In this document: positions 26,301 through 38,300 of the stretch, piece by piece | Position numbering within the stretch: position 1 is the first letter of the stretch | Layout: each line of letters begins with the position of its first letter | Assembly: GCA_004194705.1 (NCBI GenBank) | Contig: SADC01000359.1 | Location: 45,798 to 109,797, forward strand | Source: Ditylenchus dipsaci | Taxonomy: Eukaryota > Nematoda > Chromadorea > Rhabditida > Anguinidae | Direction of reading: 5' to 3' | Length of the DNA stretch: 64,000 nucleotides | Made by a program: the position numbers and the translations under genes | Notes under the pieces: model-generated | The model's database searches: none | Told to the model about the DNA's origin: nothing | The model's input: the letters and a program-made list of their open reading frames with translations, nothing else

Positions 26301-29300
26301 ATGCAATATATGCGATGCGATATTTTTAGCCTCGCCTGAATGTGATAGCGATATGCGATATCTCTAAAATCGAGGTGCGATATATCGCTGCTGTATGCGA
26401 TATTTTTTCTAAACGACTATGTCCATGAAAAACCGTCTTAATCGTGTTTTTTCACAATTAATGACCAGGACAATCAGTTTTGCGCTTTATAGAACATACA
26501 TCATATTTCTACAACAATGAGCTAATATTTGAAATTCAAGGAAGAAATATTTTAATTCCGGAAAATCAGAAAACTCTGGACTCATATTCGATCGTCTGTA
26601 GTCGTTATCGTCATGAGCAACCGAAAATAACTATTCACTTAATTGGGACCCGAAATCTTTTTTATTTTTAGGTTTTACGACAAAATATTTTTTTTGGCTC
26701 AAATTGAAAACACCCTCAAAATATGTAAATCCCACCTCAAATATAAAAATTACCCCCTCAAATTTAAAATTTACCCTTTCAAATTTGAAATTTACCCCCT
26801 CAAATTTGAATTTTTAGTGAAATACTGCAGTAAATTTTGTGGTAATCCGAATTTTATAGTCAAAAAGGACTTGGATTGCTCAGAATTCCACCCTGGAGCG
26901 GCCAGAAGCCACTGAAAGTTGGTTTTTTGGGGTTTATTAAAGGGGGTAAACTTTTTGCAAAAATTCGATTAAGCGGATAAGAATTACAGTCCGATCGGCT
27001 TAATCGCTCAGAATTCCACCGTAAACCACTCAAAACCACCATGAACCGGAATTCTAAGCGATTAAGCCGATCGGACTGGAATTCTGATCCGCCCAATCGA
27101 ATTTTCGCAAAAAGTTAACCCCCCTTTAGTAAACCCCGAAAAACCAACTTTCAGGGGATTCTGGCCGCTTCAGGGTGAAATTCTGAGCGATCCAAGTCTT
27201 TTTGGTGTACCTACGACCGGATACACATTATTACCGGATACAACGACCGGATACAGTGTCAAATTTTGCCTTGGTCCCCCCTGTCAATTTTTTTTAATTT
27301 TTTTCGATTTTTCAAACCACTTAGGCTTCAGGCTTAGCCCTTAGGCTCGAGGTAGGCTAGCGCAGGTTAGGACGGACTCAAACGTGTGGTTAAACATACT
27401 TTTTTGAACTTTTATAGAAAAACTGTATCCGGTCGTTGTATCCGGTCATAATGTGTATCCGGTCGTATGGGAGTCGTCTTTTTGACTATAAAATTCGGAT
27501 TCCCGAAAAATTTGCTGCAGTATTCCACTAAAAATTCAAATTTGAGGGGTAAATTTCAAATTTGAAAGGGTAAATTTCAAATTTGAGGGGGTATTTACAC
27601 ATTTTGTGCAAAATTCAAATTTGAGGGTGTAAAAATAAATTTGAGGGGGGATTTACATATTTTGAGGGGTGTTCTCACCTACAGCCTTTTTTCAGTGCTC
27701 AGAAATCAATAAACACTAAATAAACTTGCTCTTTTTGACAAAAATGACTAATTTGTACTTTTTTGGCCAAATAAACTTTGGGGAGCTAGTTAGAAAGTGG
27801 CGACGTTTTCAAACTTTAAGTGGTCTGAAACTTCTGTTTTTACTAACCTTTTAAGCTCTGTGAAAAGTGCCTGCTAGAGATTTTTAAAATCTAACAGGCA
27901 CTTCTTACAGAGCTCAAAAAGTTAACGAAACAGAAGTTTCAGACCACTTGAAGTTAGGGGAGGGCGCTAATTAGAGAGGGGGATTAGAGAAAATACGGTA
28001 TGAGGTTAACTCATCCATTCGAGCACTCTGCGTGGGGGTTATGAACTCAAGCCCAAACGATGTGATGAACGACCTTGTTGTCGAGAGCAGACACTTCTCC
28101 TAAAACAAAAAAAATTAAAAGTACCAGTTCGTCTGATCAAAAATTGCTACATAAACAGCTTCATAGATTTCTTCTTTGCTTTCTCTTCTTCTCAGAATCT
28201 CAAAGCGATATTTTTCAAATTTGCGATGCGATATACGATATTTCTTAAAATCAAAATGCGATATTTGCGATTGATATTTTTCGACCAAATTCGATGCGAT
28301 ATGCAATATATCGCAGGTGCGATATATCGATCGTCCGCATGTCTAGTAGAAATGTGCAAAATTTGAATTGGCGGGGGACACTCCTCTTTCGTCTATCAGT
28401 GTACTCTTTCGAGTCGTTTGGAATTACTCGAAAGAGTACAGCATTAGACGAAAGAGAAGTGTCCCCCGCCAATTCAAATTTTGCACATGCCACTGCGCGA
28501 AAAAACCATGGTTTAAGAAAATTATTGACATTTTTTGAACTCAAGAAAATTTTGACCCTGAATGTTGAACCCGACTATGGACTGGGCAAATGATGCGATC
28601 ATCAATTATGATGATGCGAGAAAAAAATACATTTTTCCAAGACGATTGCAAAAAATTGTTTTTCAAAGAGCGCCCATAAAAAAGTCATGGCTGCTTGAAA
28701 ATTTTAAGTTGAAATCGGTTAAATAACTTGGCCGACCCTTTATGTGACAGGTCTTTGAAAGTCTGCATTGCAACCGTTTTCATTCCCCTGTGGCGTTCGT
28801 ACCTCACAATTTTTATTTCAGGCTTTTGAAAACAAGAACTCATCATCATGCATCATCTCTCGTACAGAATCATCAAGCAAGACAGCAGTAGTAGCAGCAG
28901 CAGCGACGAGGACGATACTTCGAGTGGCACTGGTTCCTTTCACACTGCTTCTGACGTTTTCGATCCTATCGCAATCGAGAAATTCCTCAGCCAAGACAAA
29001 AAGGAAGTTGAGAAAGCTGGCATCAGTCGTTCTTCTAGCACAAGCAATTTGGTATCTACCGTTTTGACTGGACTGCATGACGTGGTCGAGGCTGTGGGTT
29101 GGTCGTTTCTTGGTCGTTTATCGCTTTCAAATTTTCATCTATTATATCCTAGAAGACGAGATCAGTACGGCTGTGGAATCGAGCAGCGAGAATGAAGCCA
29201 TGGCCAAGCTCAGCATCGAAGAGCGCCGCAAGTTGACGCTAGAAGCAGAGAATCTCAAAGAGCCGCATCCTGAAGAGAACTCGTTTTGCACCAGTGGTTT

Positions 29301-32300
29301 GGATACCTGGTTGAACAATTCCGAAAAGTTGCTGAGCAATGTGAAGCAAAAGACTATTGCCACTACTTCCAGCATTTGGGATTGGACGGGTGTGAAGAAT
29401 GTTGTCAGCTCAATGGGTATGCAAACACAATTTCTGTCTATTTCACATAGTAACCATTGCAGTTTTAGGTGAGGGCATAGTGCATTGGGTGGACTCGACT
29501 TTGGACATCTTGCCGCCGGAAGAGATGGCTAAGCGAAACAACGGTCAGCAGTGTCGTCTAGCCAAGGTGAATGGCCAATATCGTCAGAATCCTTTTGCCA
29601 ACAAGAACAGTGACAAGGACAAATAAACTTTTGGTCAGATCCCCTTTGTATTATTCGATTTTTGCGTTGTGTTCTCGACTATAACTTCAAATCAATAAAT
29701 TTGTGCTGTCGTAAATTGAAGCGTTATGATTTGTTTTCCAATAGAGTGTGTGTGACCATACCTGCACGCTGAGAAAAATCGGCGCTGGGCGCCGACCCAG
29801 GCGCCGGGTTTACTAAAAATCGGCGCCGGGCGCCGGCGCCGGCGCCACAATTAATTCGGCGTCGGCGTCGGCGCCGACGCCTAAAAGAGGAAATACGGCG
29901 CCAGGCGCCGGCATCAAGCCGTTTTTGTAAATAAAATAATAGCATGTAACAAAGACTAATCTAACATTTTATGTTTTTAAATAGAAATTTTTTGTATTAG
30001 GAATAGCAACAATTATGAGAAATTAAAAATTTATCATGTTGCGGTTATAAACAAACTCGTCGATTTTTTCTTATGAATCAACCGGAATACCGTGCGAGAT
30101 GTTGAAAGAGGGCGCGCATTCACTGCTAAAGGCAAGATTTTTAAAATGCGAATGAAATTTTCAAAAATATCGTGTTAAGGTTATATGGCGAAAGTTCTTA
30201 CACCACTGCGGAGTAAAATCCGGAAAAGAACTATTTTTCAAATTTATTACCTTCTTTGGAATTTCAATCACAGCTGATCAAGCTGGAGAGGCAATTTTTG
30301 AAAACAGTGAACAACGAGTCGAGGAAATAGTGGATAACTATCTTCATCAGATAGTGGAGAACATCAAAAAAAAGCAAAAACCGGTGATGAAATTTTGTGA
30401 TTTACATGTGATAAACATAAAAAATGAAAATTTACTATAAAATTAAAAATAACTTGTCTGCAAAAAAATCTGAGAAAATTTTGAATTTACTAAAACATTG
30501 TCAAGACAGCTGAAATCTTAACATTCAGGCGCCGGCGCCGGCGCCGCAGCTGAAGTGGCGTCGGGCGCCGGCGCTGGCGCCGGCGCCCGACTGTTAAGAT
30601 TTTTTAGCTGGCGCCGGCGCCCGTGCAGGTATGTGTGTGACGATTGGTCCCTGGAGGGCTGTGTTCGGAGTGTGGAAATGTGCTAACGCACATTTGAATG
30701 TGTATGTCTAGTGTAGTTGGACACGGACACTTCTTCGTCGAACCGTCGTAAGCGAATTCATCCACAAAAATTTGTCCCGACACTAAATGTTCTATATTTT
30801 TGTCTTGAAAAGTTTTCTTGTCAATTCAAATATTTTTCGATGAAGCGACCATGTACCAAGAGTGGAGATAGGAACAAACAATATATTGGTATTGGGGTAT
30901 TGGGTCAAATAAAGGCGTTAATATTGGTATGGGATATTGGTTGGGCAAACCTTTTTCTTGCCGTAAAAATACTTTTTTTTGCCGCAGAAATACTTTTTTT
31001 TGCCGTTAATTTACTTTTTCTTTCCGCTAATTTACTTTTTCTTTTACTTTTGCCGCAACTTTTTCCTTCATTTTGCGGCAAATTTACTTTTTTTTTTGCC
31101 GGCTTAGTCCGCTTATTTTCGATGTTCTTGCACAGCCCCGGTGCAGCCTAAAACTTTATCCGAAAAAATGTTGCTACGCAAACAGGAGACTTTTTGAACC
31201 GTTCCTTACCAGAGCAATCCCTCCCAAGCTACTCACATTTCTAAAGTAATTTTGATATAAAAACATTTCCATCAAGTTTTTGTGCAGCTCTAAGTTTAGA
31301 AATTTGCTACCGTCCTTTCAAACATCAATAAAATAAGTAAAGCGGCGCTAGTAGCGAATACCCCTCCCTCTAAATCTGACCTTTCAAAAATTGCTGTAAC
31401 TACCCTTTGGAACAACAAAATTAGGCTTACGGAAGTTGTGACTAATAAATGCGTGACGCTATTTTACGGGGGTCTGGGAAATATATCTAGGTAGTCTTTA
31501 CTTAAGTTTTAGAAGGAAAAATTTGGTTCAATTTAAGTTCAACTCAATCGATGAAAAAACATAAAGTGTGCACCCAGAGGGATCCGAACTAAAGATTTTT
31601 AGATTAGTTTTGAGCTGAATTTTAAAGATTTCCATGCGATACTATATACGGACAGCAGATGTGCCCTCCTATTGAGTAAATATCCTCAAAGGTGCATTAC
31701 TCTAAACAATTTTAAACCACCTCTAACTAACTCAAGCTACTTTTAACAAACCCGAACCACTAAAATATTAAAACAACATTAAAATAGCTCCAGATACCCC
31801 AAACTGCCCCAAACAACCTCAATCCAGCCTAAGTACTTGAAAATATTATAATATTATAACATTTGAAGTATTTAACATATCATAAATTTTAAAAATAGCG
31901 GATTTAGGGTGCATGCACGGTTGCTGCTCATTTGGGCACCCTTCTTTGGGTAGACCTAATTCGGGCAAGTCTTATTTGAGCGCTAATTTCAAATATAGTT
32001 TATTTGAAAATTAAAAGATGCGGGTTCTCAGATATTTTTCAAAAAATAGTTTTTAAAGAAACAGTAGGCATTAAAGTGGATGAGAAACCACCAGGTATCA
32101 CTATGAAAAAGCACTACTTCTAGAATTGAATTATTTTGGATTTAAGCAGAAGTAATGAAAAAACCATGGTACCCTGTCCAATATCGTGCCATTTTAATGG
32201 TGTTATCATGAAAAAGATCGATTTTACGAACGAAATTTGTCCACTTATAAAAAATTGTTAGATATACGGTAAGCACTTTGTTGCTACCCGTACAAACTAG

Positions 32301-35300
32301 GTAACGGCTTGTTCACTTTGTTCGAGTAAGAGTTCGAGTTCGGGTTTTGAGTAAATGAACACCTCTTACCCGAGCTCGAACTCTAACTCGAACAACATGA
32401 AAAAGCCATAAGACCCCCTCGATACCATTACACAAGTAAAATCTTAAGTACAACTACTAGGATACCTTAACAAGAGTTTTCTTGGGTACTTCAACTACAA
32501 GGTGTGAAATATAAATGTAAGCAGGAATTATTTATGTGTTCGAAAGGCTATGTGTTGAAAATAAACAGTGTTTATAATAAACGCTGAAAAAAGCGTCAAA
32601 AACATAGATAACAGGCAGAAAAGCGGCAAACCAAGTAAATTAGCGGCAGAAAAAGTCAATTAGCGACAATAAAAAGTATTTTTGCGGCAAGAAAAAGTAA
32701 ATTTGCGGCAAAATGAAGGAAAAAGTTGCGGCAAAAAAAGTATTTTTACGGCAAAAAAAAGTAAATTGGCGGAACTTACATTTGCTGCAGAAAAAAGTAA
32801 ATTAGCGGTAAGAAAAGTAAATTAGTGGCAAAAAAAGTATTTCTGCGGCAAAAAAAGTCTTTTTATGGCAAAAATAAGTATTTCTACGGCAAATTTTTTT
32901 CACGGCAGAAAAAAGTCTTTTTGCGGCAAAAAAAAGTAAAACTGCGGCAAAAAAAAGTATTTTTACGGCAAGAAAAAGGTTTGCCCATATTGGTTGGTGT
33001 GCTTCGAAAATATTGGTATTGGGTTTGACAAAGATATTGGATGCTAAATAATGAAATTTTTCCAATGGAAATTTCAAATTTTCAGTCATATTTCCTCTTT
33101 TTTCTGGCCTAATGGATGACATTAAACAAATTTTATTTATTATTTTTTCATAGATTTACTTAAATTGTCTTATTTTAAAGAAAAAACTTATGGCCCATTC
33201 ATAAACGTTGTCGTTGGGAAAAATGTTTTATAAAGGCAATTTTACGCCAACGACAACGAAATTTTTTATTCCAAATCGGACAAATTTTGCATTTTCAGTC
33301 GAAATTTCGAGGAAAAACGTATGGAAAATGCAGTTAGTCCTCAAAATTTTGACTTGAAATGCGAAATTTGTTTGATTTGGACGACAAATTCTTGTTGTCA
33401 TTGGCGTTGTCGTGAGATTTTTTATAAATAGGTCGTTGTCGTCGTTGTCAAGATGCTTTTATAAAAAAATTCCAACGACAACGCCAACGACGACGACAAC
33501 GAAAACGTTTATAAATGAGCCATTAACGAAAAGACTTTCCTATACAGTCGAGTCTCGATTTAACGTACCCCTCGATATAACGTACCCTAGGGCCGGTCCC
33601 CAGGGGGTACGTTAAATCGAGACTCGACTGTACCCAAAATTTTTGGTGATTATAAAAACTAATGTTAGAAGTTGTGACTCAGAAGTGATTTTTTTCTAAT
33701 AAAAACCGAAATGGATAGATTTTTGTTTCTTTAGGCCAAAAAACCAGTTGCAGTGTGTTACTAAATCGAGATCAGACTGAATTAGGATTTTTTTCAATGT
33801 TTTAGTGAACAAATAGACTTTTGAAAAAATATTGGTATTGAGCAATATATTGGGGTCCACAACTTTGAAATATCGGTATTGATATTGGGTCTAGAGAAGG
33901 CCAAAAATATTGGTATTGGGCAAATGGAAATGCCCATCTCTAACCAAGAGATGCACCTGGGTTTAAATGGTTCAGGCTGAAAAATTTAAACTCCCACGTA
34001 ATTTTTAAATTTAGAATTTTGTCCTATGTCCTAAATGCGGGGCCCGAACGCGTAGTAACCGTGGGTGCAACTAATTATAAACAGAGTAGTTTACAACACC
34101 AAATTAAATAAAAAGCGTGAACTGGATCAAATAATACCAAATGACACATAAAAATTTTGCGACGAAGAAGTGGCCGCGACGAAGAAACGGTCCGATGAGA
34201 AGTGTCACGTACCGTAGTGTAGGGACGGTCCTCGGTATTAAATGCCTGGCTGACCAATCGGGCCAGGGGTGAAGGTCGGAGAGGCCAAACGGCCTGCTAT
34301 CCTCAAGGGTATATCATGCTGATACATTTTTCTGATATTAGGGCGTAGGCAGAGGGCGATGATAAAGGCCTTAGGGGTGTTTTTGTAAGTGTAACGGTGA
34401 AGATAAGCTTAACCCACCAGTCCACAATTGATGCTGATTCCCTCCTTCTGTCTATCTCCAGTTGCTCCAGTCCTCTTGAGTCTTTCTGAGCCAGCAAGAT
34501 CAACAAAGTGGAATTTGGCAGTCAGCACCTCCAGTTCTGTGGCTGGCGCAGCTTTTCCATCCAGGCCCATATTTTCTCTGTCGTTAGTCTGAAATTCCAT
34601 TTAATTTTATAAATATTGTCAACGATCCTAATAATCTGCTTACATCAACAGCAACCATCCTCTGCTGCTTGATAAGTACGGAAAATATAGCGTGTGACCT
34701 GGATGAGGATTGATTCATGTTGGTGGAAGCGGTGGTTCTGTTCATAGCCCCGTTTTTAAGCGCTACCAGCAAGTCTTCGGCGGAATTAATGGGCATGCTA
34801 GCTACTCCCTTTAAGTAAATCTCTCCTTTAATGGGGTCTTCGCGAATGCCGATGTTGGCGTGCCGTTCTTCTGTCAGAAGATCGATGATTTCTTCGTTAT
34901 AGAGCTGAAAACTTAGGTTAACGTTTGTTTATGACTGCAAATCGAAACTATTAACCTCGATGAACTGCACAAGAATTTCAAAGACTGGCTCGACCAGTCC
35001 CCTTTCCTTGGCTTCCAATTTTCTTTGCTCTATCCCAGAGAATATATGCCTGGCAGCTCGAGGAATGATACCGATCTTGTTGTCGGTGGAGAGAAGAGAG
35101 CTGGGTAGTGAAGATTCGAATGATGTGCCCATAGTGAATGTCTTTCCACTGCCTGTCTAAAATTAATTAGTTATAGAATGGTTTAGATTTAGTAAGCCCT
35201 TCAAATTTAAAGGACCCTGTCTATTCCCATTTAGGGAGGTACCAGGTGGTCCCCCAACCACCCTGAGGCCTGAAAGTCTTATAAATGTAAAAGTCTTATA

Positions 35301-38300
35301 AAAGTCTTATGATTGACATTCAAGAAAAAAGGTCTGCTGCCCGTAGGATTAGAATAAATTTGGAGGCGGAATTTACCGCAAGGAATTTACCACTGCCCCC
35401 ATTAAGAGTAGTAATGGAGTAGTTAGGATGGTGAAGAACCATTAAGGGTCACATGTTTTGAAAGCTTAAAATTATAGCGGCACAAAATTGTCGGCACAAA
35501 ATTGACGGCACATAATTGTCATGTACCCCGCTAAACACGACGGTAAAAAAAATTGAAAAACAGCCAGTCTACGGTGGTCAGCTGCCTATCTGAACCGTCA
35601 ATGTCACGATTTTTGCCTATGCAACTTCAAATGGGTAGATCATGTCAATTTCTTAAGTAAATCAATTCAATTTCATATGCAAAAGAAAGCGCAGATTAGA
35701 AGCTTTCTAATGACATATCGTTGAGGTATTTATGACAATCCAATAAAAAATGTTTGGTTTGAAGAAACCGTCGTCCTTTTTTTCCAAAAACTTTGTTCAT
35801 ACAAAAATAAGGCTACCAGACAATTTCCAATATTTTTTGGAAAATGTCGCACGACATTTTCCAATATTTTTTCGGTCGATTCGGTCGTTTCGCCCGAATT
35901 TACCGAAAAAATATTGGAAAATGTCGGGCGACATTCTCCAAAAATATTGGAAATTGTCTGGTAGCCAAAAATAAGCCAGAAAAATGTGAAAATGCTGTTT
36001 TAGTTGTTAGCAGACATTATTCGAAAGAGCAGGGAAAACTGCACCAGAAAGTGCCTTGAAGTGAGCCAAAACATGTCTTTTGGTGTGTTAAGCAAACGTT
36101 CAAAGCTGTATCTGAAAAGACATTTCGACATAAAACCTGCTTTAGGCTAGAAAAACTGGAATTCTGACATCGAATTCGTGTTTAGCATGGTCGATTTTTT
36201 CGAGCCCTCGGCTCGACGGTTCGACTCGGCTCGAAATTTTTCGAGGGCTCGGCTCGAGGCTCGAAAAAAGTCGAGCTCCGAGCCGAAAGCTCCACTTTTT
36301 AGACTTTTTTACTCCACTTTTTAGACGAGAAGTATCCACAGAAAATTTAAAAAAAACCAGTTTTATGAATATTTAGTGCGTAAAATTGAGCATATTTTTG
36401 TCAATAGTATTTGAAAATGAAAAACTATTTTGAATTTTCATTGAAACAGAACGCCAAGCCCGATTTGGTCATTTGACGTGTTTGACACGCCGTGAAGCAC
36501 TTGACCTTGGACAAGGCTTGTACAATGTTTATGCGAACCTTGCAATGTTGGAAAAAATTGAAATTTTTTTGTCCTTTCAACCTGGTAAAAAGACATCTCG
36601 CGTCGGGACATCTCAGGTTGGACATCTTGCGTCGGTTTTTCAATTTTCATCTACATTTCGGCATTCTGTTTGTAACGCTTCGGAAGAAATCTTAAACCAA
36701 GTTTCCAACTTTTACATTTAATGGAAGGGCTGAAGGGTATTTTATATTTCGAAAAGCTTTGATTTTTATGTAATTTTTTAGCCCAGATTTTATTAAATTA
36801 GTTTAAGGCATAACAATGGGCGAAAGAATGCAAGCGATTGAGAAAAATCCGAAGGTAGTGCTGTGCTTTCACTTTTATCGGTTAACAAGTCAACAAGTTA
36901 ACACATAACAAGTCCTACAGTAACCCCTCACTACTTGTTGCTTTCTATCGGTAACGCGATAAAGTGTTATGGGCAGAGAAACCCTCATTTAAGCAACATT
37001 CATTTTGCATTGAGTTGCATTGAGCGTGGTCAAACAAAAAAACAGAAAGCAGTTAAAGGTGGTCCCGATAATGGAAAAACCCAATGAATCAATCCAATTC
37101 CAAAATAGCTAATAAAACAATTATATCAAAGTGATATTTTGAAAAAAGTCGATTTGTAGGGTCACAAACAGAATGCCAAAATGTAGATGAATTCGATGTA
37201 GATGAATTAGGTGTAGATTAATTCATCGTCGCCCCAAAAAGTGGTGTCCCGCGCGTATTCAAACGTGAGAAATTTTCGTTGTTGGCGACGGCTATGGTCC
37301 TTTTAAATGCTCTGAGAACCTGTGAACCTAGCGAAAACCTTACAATAAACTGTCCACTAGCCTTGTAGAATCTAAGAAAACAACATTTTCGGCACACTTC
37401 GACCTTCCTACTAAGGTTCGTACAAGCTTTGATGGTCGTATGAACCTTGTTACCGTATTTCCTCTAAAAAGGCGGCCGGCTGCCTTATTTTCAAACCCCC
37501 AAAAATTTGAAAATTGTCAATCAAAAATGGCCTTAACTCTGAAATTTTAGTCAAAAAAATTAGGGGGCCGCCTTATTAGAGGAAATACGGTATTTTTGCG
37601 TTTCAAGGTTCGCTCAAGTCTTAGACATGACTCGAACCTTGCATCTGAGGTTGCACGAACCATTTCAGAATCATTAGCTACTCACGAACTTTGTACATGC
37701 TATAAAAGTAACATTTCCATCCGCATTCGACCTTCCCACTAAGGTTTATTCAAGGTTCACTAATGTTTATACGAGGCTCAAACATTGTACGAACCTTCTG
37801 ACCCATGGATCCCAAGGTTCGCTCAAGCTCCAGACCTGCCACGAACCTTGGCTATAACCTAGCCAGAACCATATGAAAAATTTTCAGTGCTCGATTTCGA
37901 GCCCTCGGCTCGACAACCCTAGTCGATTTACTTAAAGGGGCATGGTCACCTGTATGGTCACCTGTTACAAATTTTTTTCCCGCTAATTCAAAAAAATTTC
38001 CCGAATTAATGAACTTCTATACGGATTTTTCAACTTGATTCTAACAAAACTATACCTAAAATTGAATTCTAGGCCTTGTTTTGTTAGAAACCAAGCTGAA
38101 AATTTGTACAGAAGTAAATTGATTTACTTGAGAAATTGACATGATCTACCCATTTGAAGTTGCATAGGCAAAAATCGTGACATTGACGGTTCAGATAGGC
38201 AGCTGACCACCGTAGACTGGCTGTTTTTCAAAAAATTTTCACCATCATGTTCAGCGTGAAATTCTGCACAATAATATACCTTTAAGACGCGCGTCTTCGC

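Larger units (their letters stand above)
30863..33942. mobile_element. hAT element 5 (TSD ACCAAGAG), interrupted
   Basis: Exact 8-bp duplication ACCAAGAG at 30855-30862 and 33943-33950; ends TGGAGATAGG / complement of TAGAGATGGGC. Subterminal words ATATTGGTATTGGG occur at 30880-30940, 32995-33050 and 33825-33920 (the complement of the CCCAATACC words in hAT element 1). A 2-kb GGGC-ended element (30943-32986) and a small TA MITE (33545-33630) are inserted. No transposase remains. Confidence 0.8.
35515..38270. mobile_element. Large inverted-repeat element in KIF21 intron 3
   Basis: Arms 35545-35690 and 38110-38260 are near-perfect complements (CAGCCAGTCTACGGTGGTCA, GATCATGTCAATTTC). Between them are several separate repeats: a 170-bp hairpin (35803-35974), a CTCGAGCC-rich hAT-like pair (36190-36295 and 37885-37922 with CGACAACCCTAG), the right end of a GGGC-ended element with TTCATCTACA cassettes (37165-37256), and an AAGGTTCGTACAA-like diverged repeat (37350-37860). 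I could not settle the exact ends or target duplication. Confidence 0.5.

Noticed and set aside
30863..33942. A single 3-kb autonomous hAT element
   Set aside because: About 2 kb of it is a separate 9-bp-TSD element; the hAT part is only about 1 kb and non-coding.
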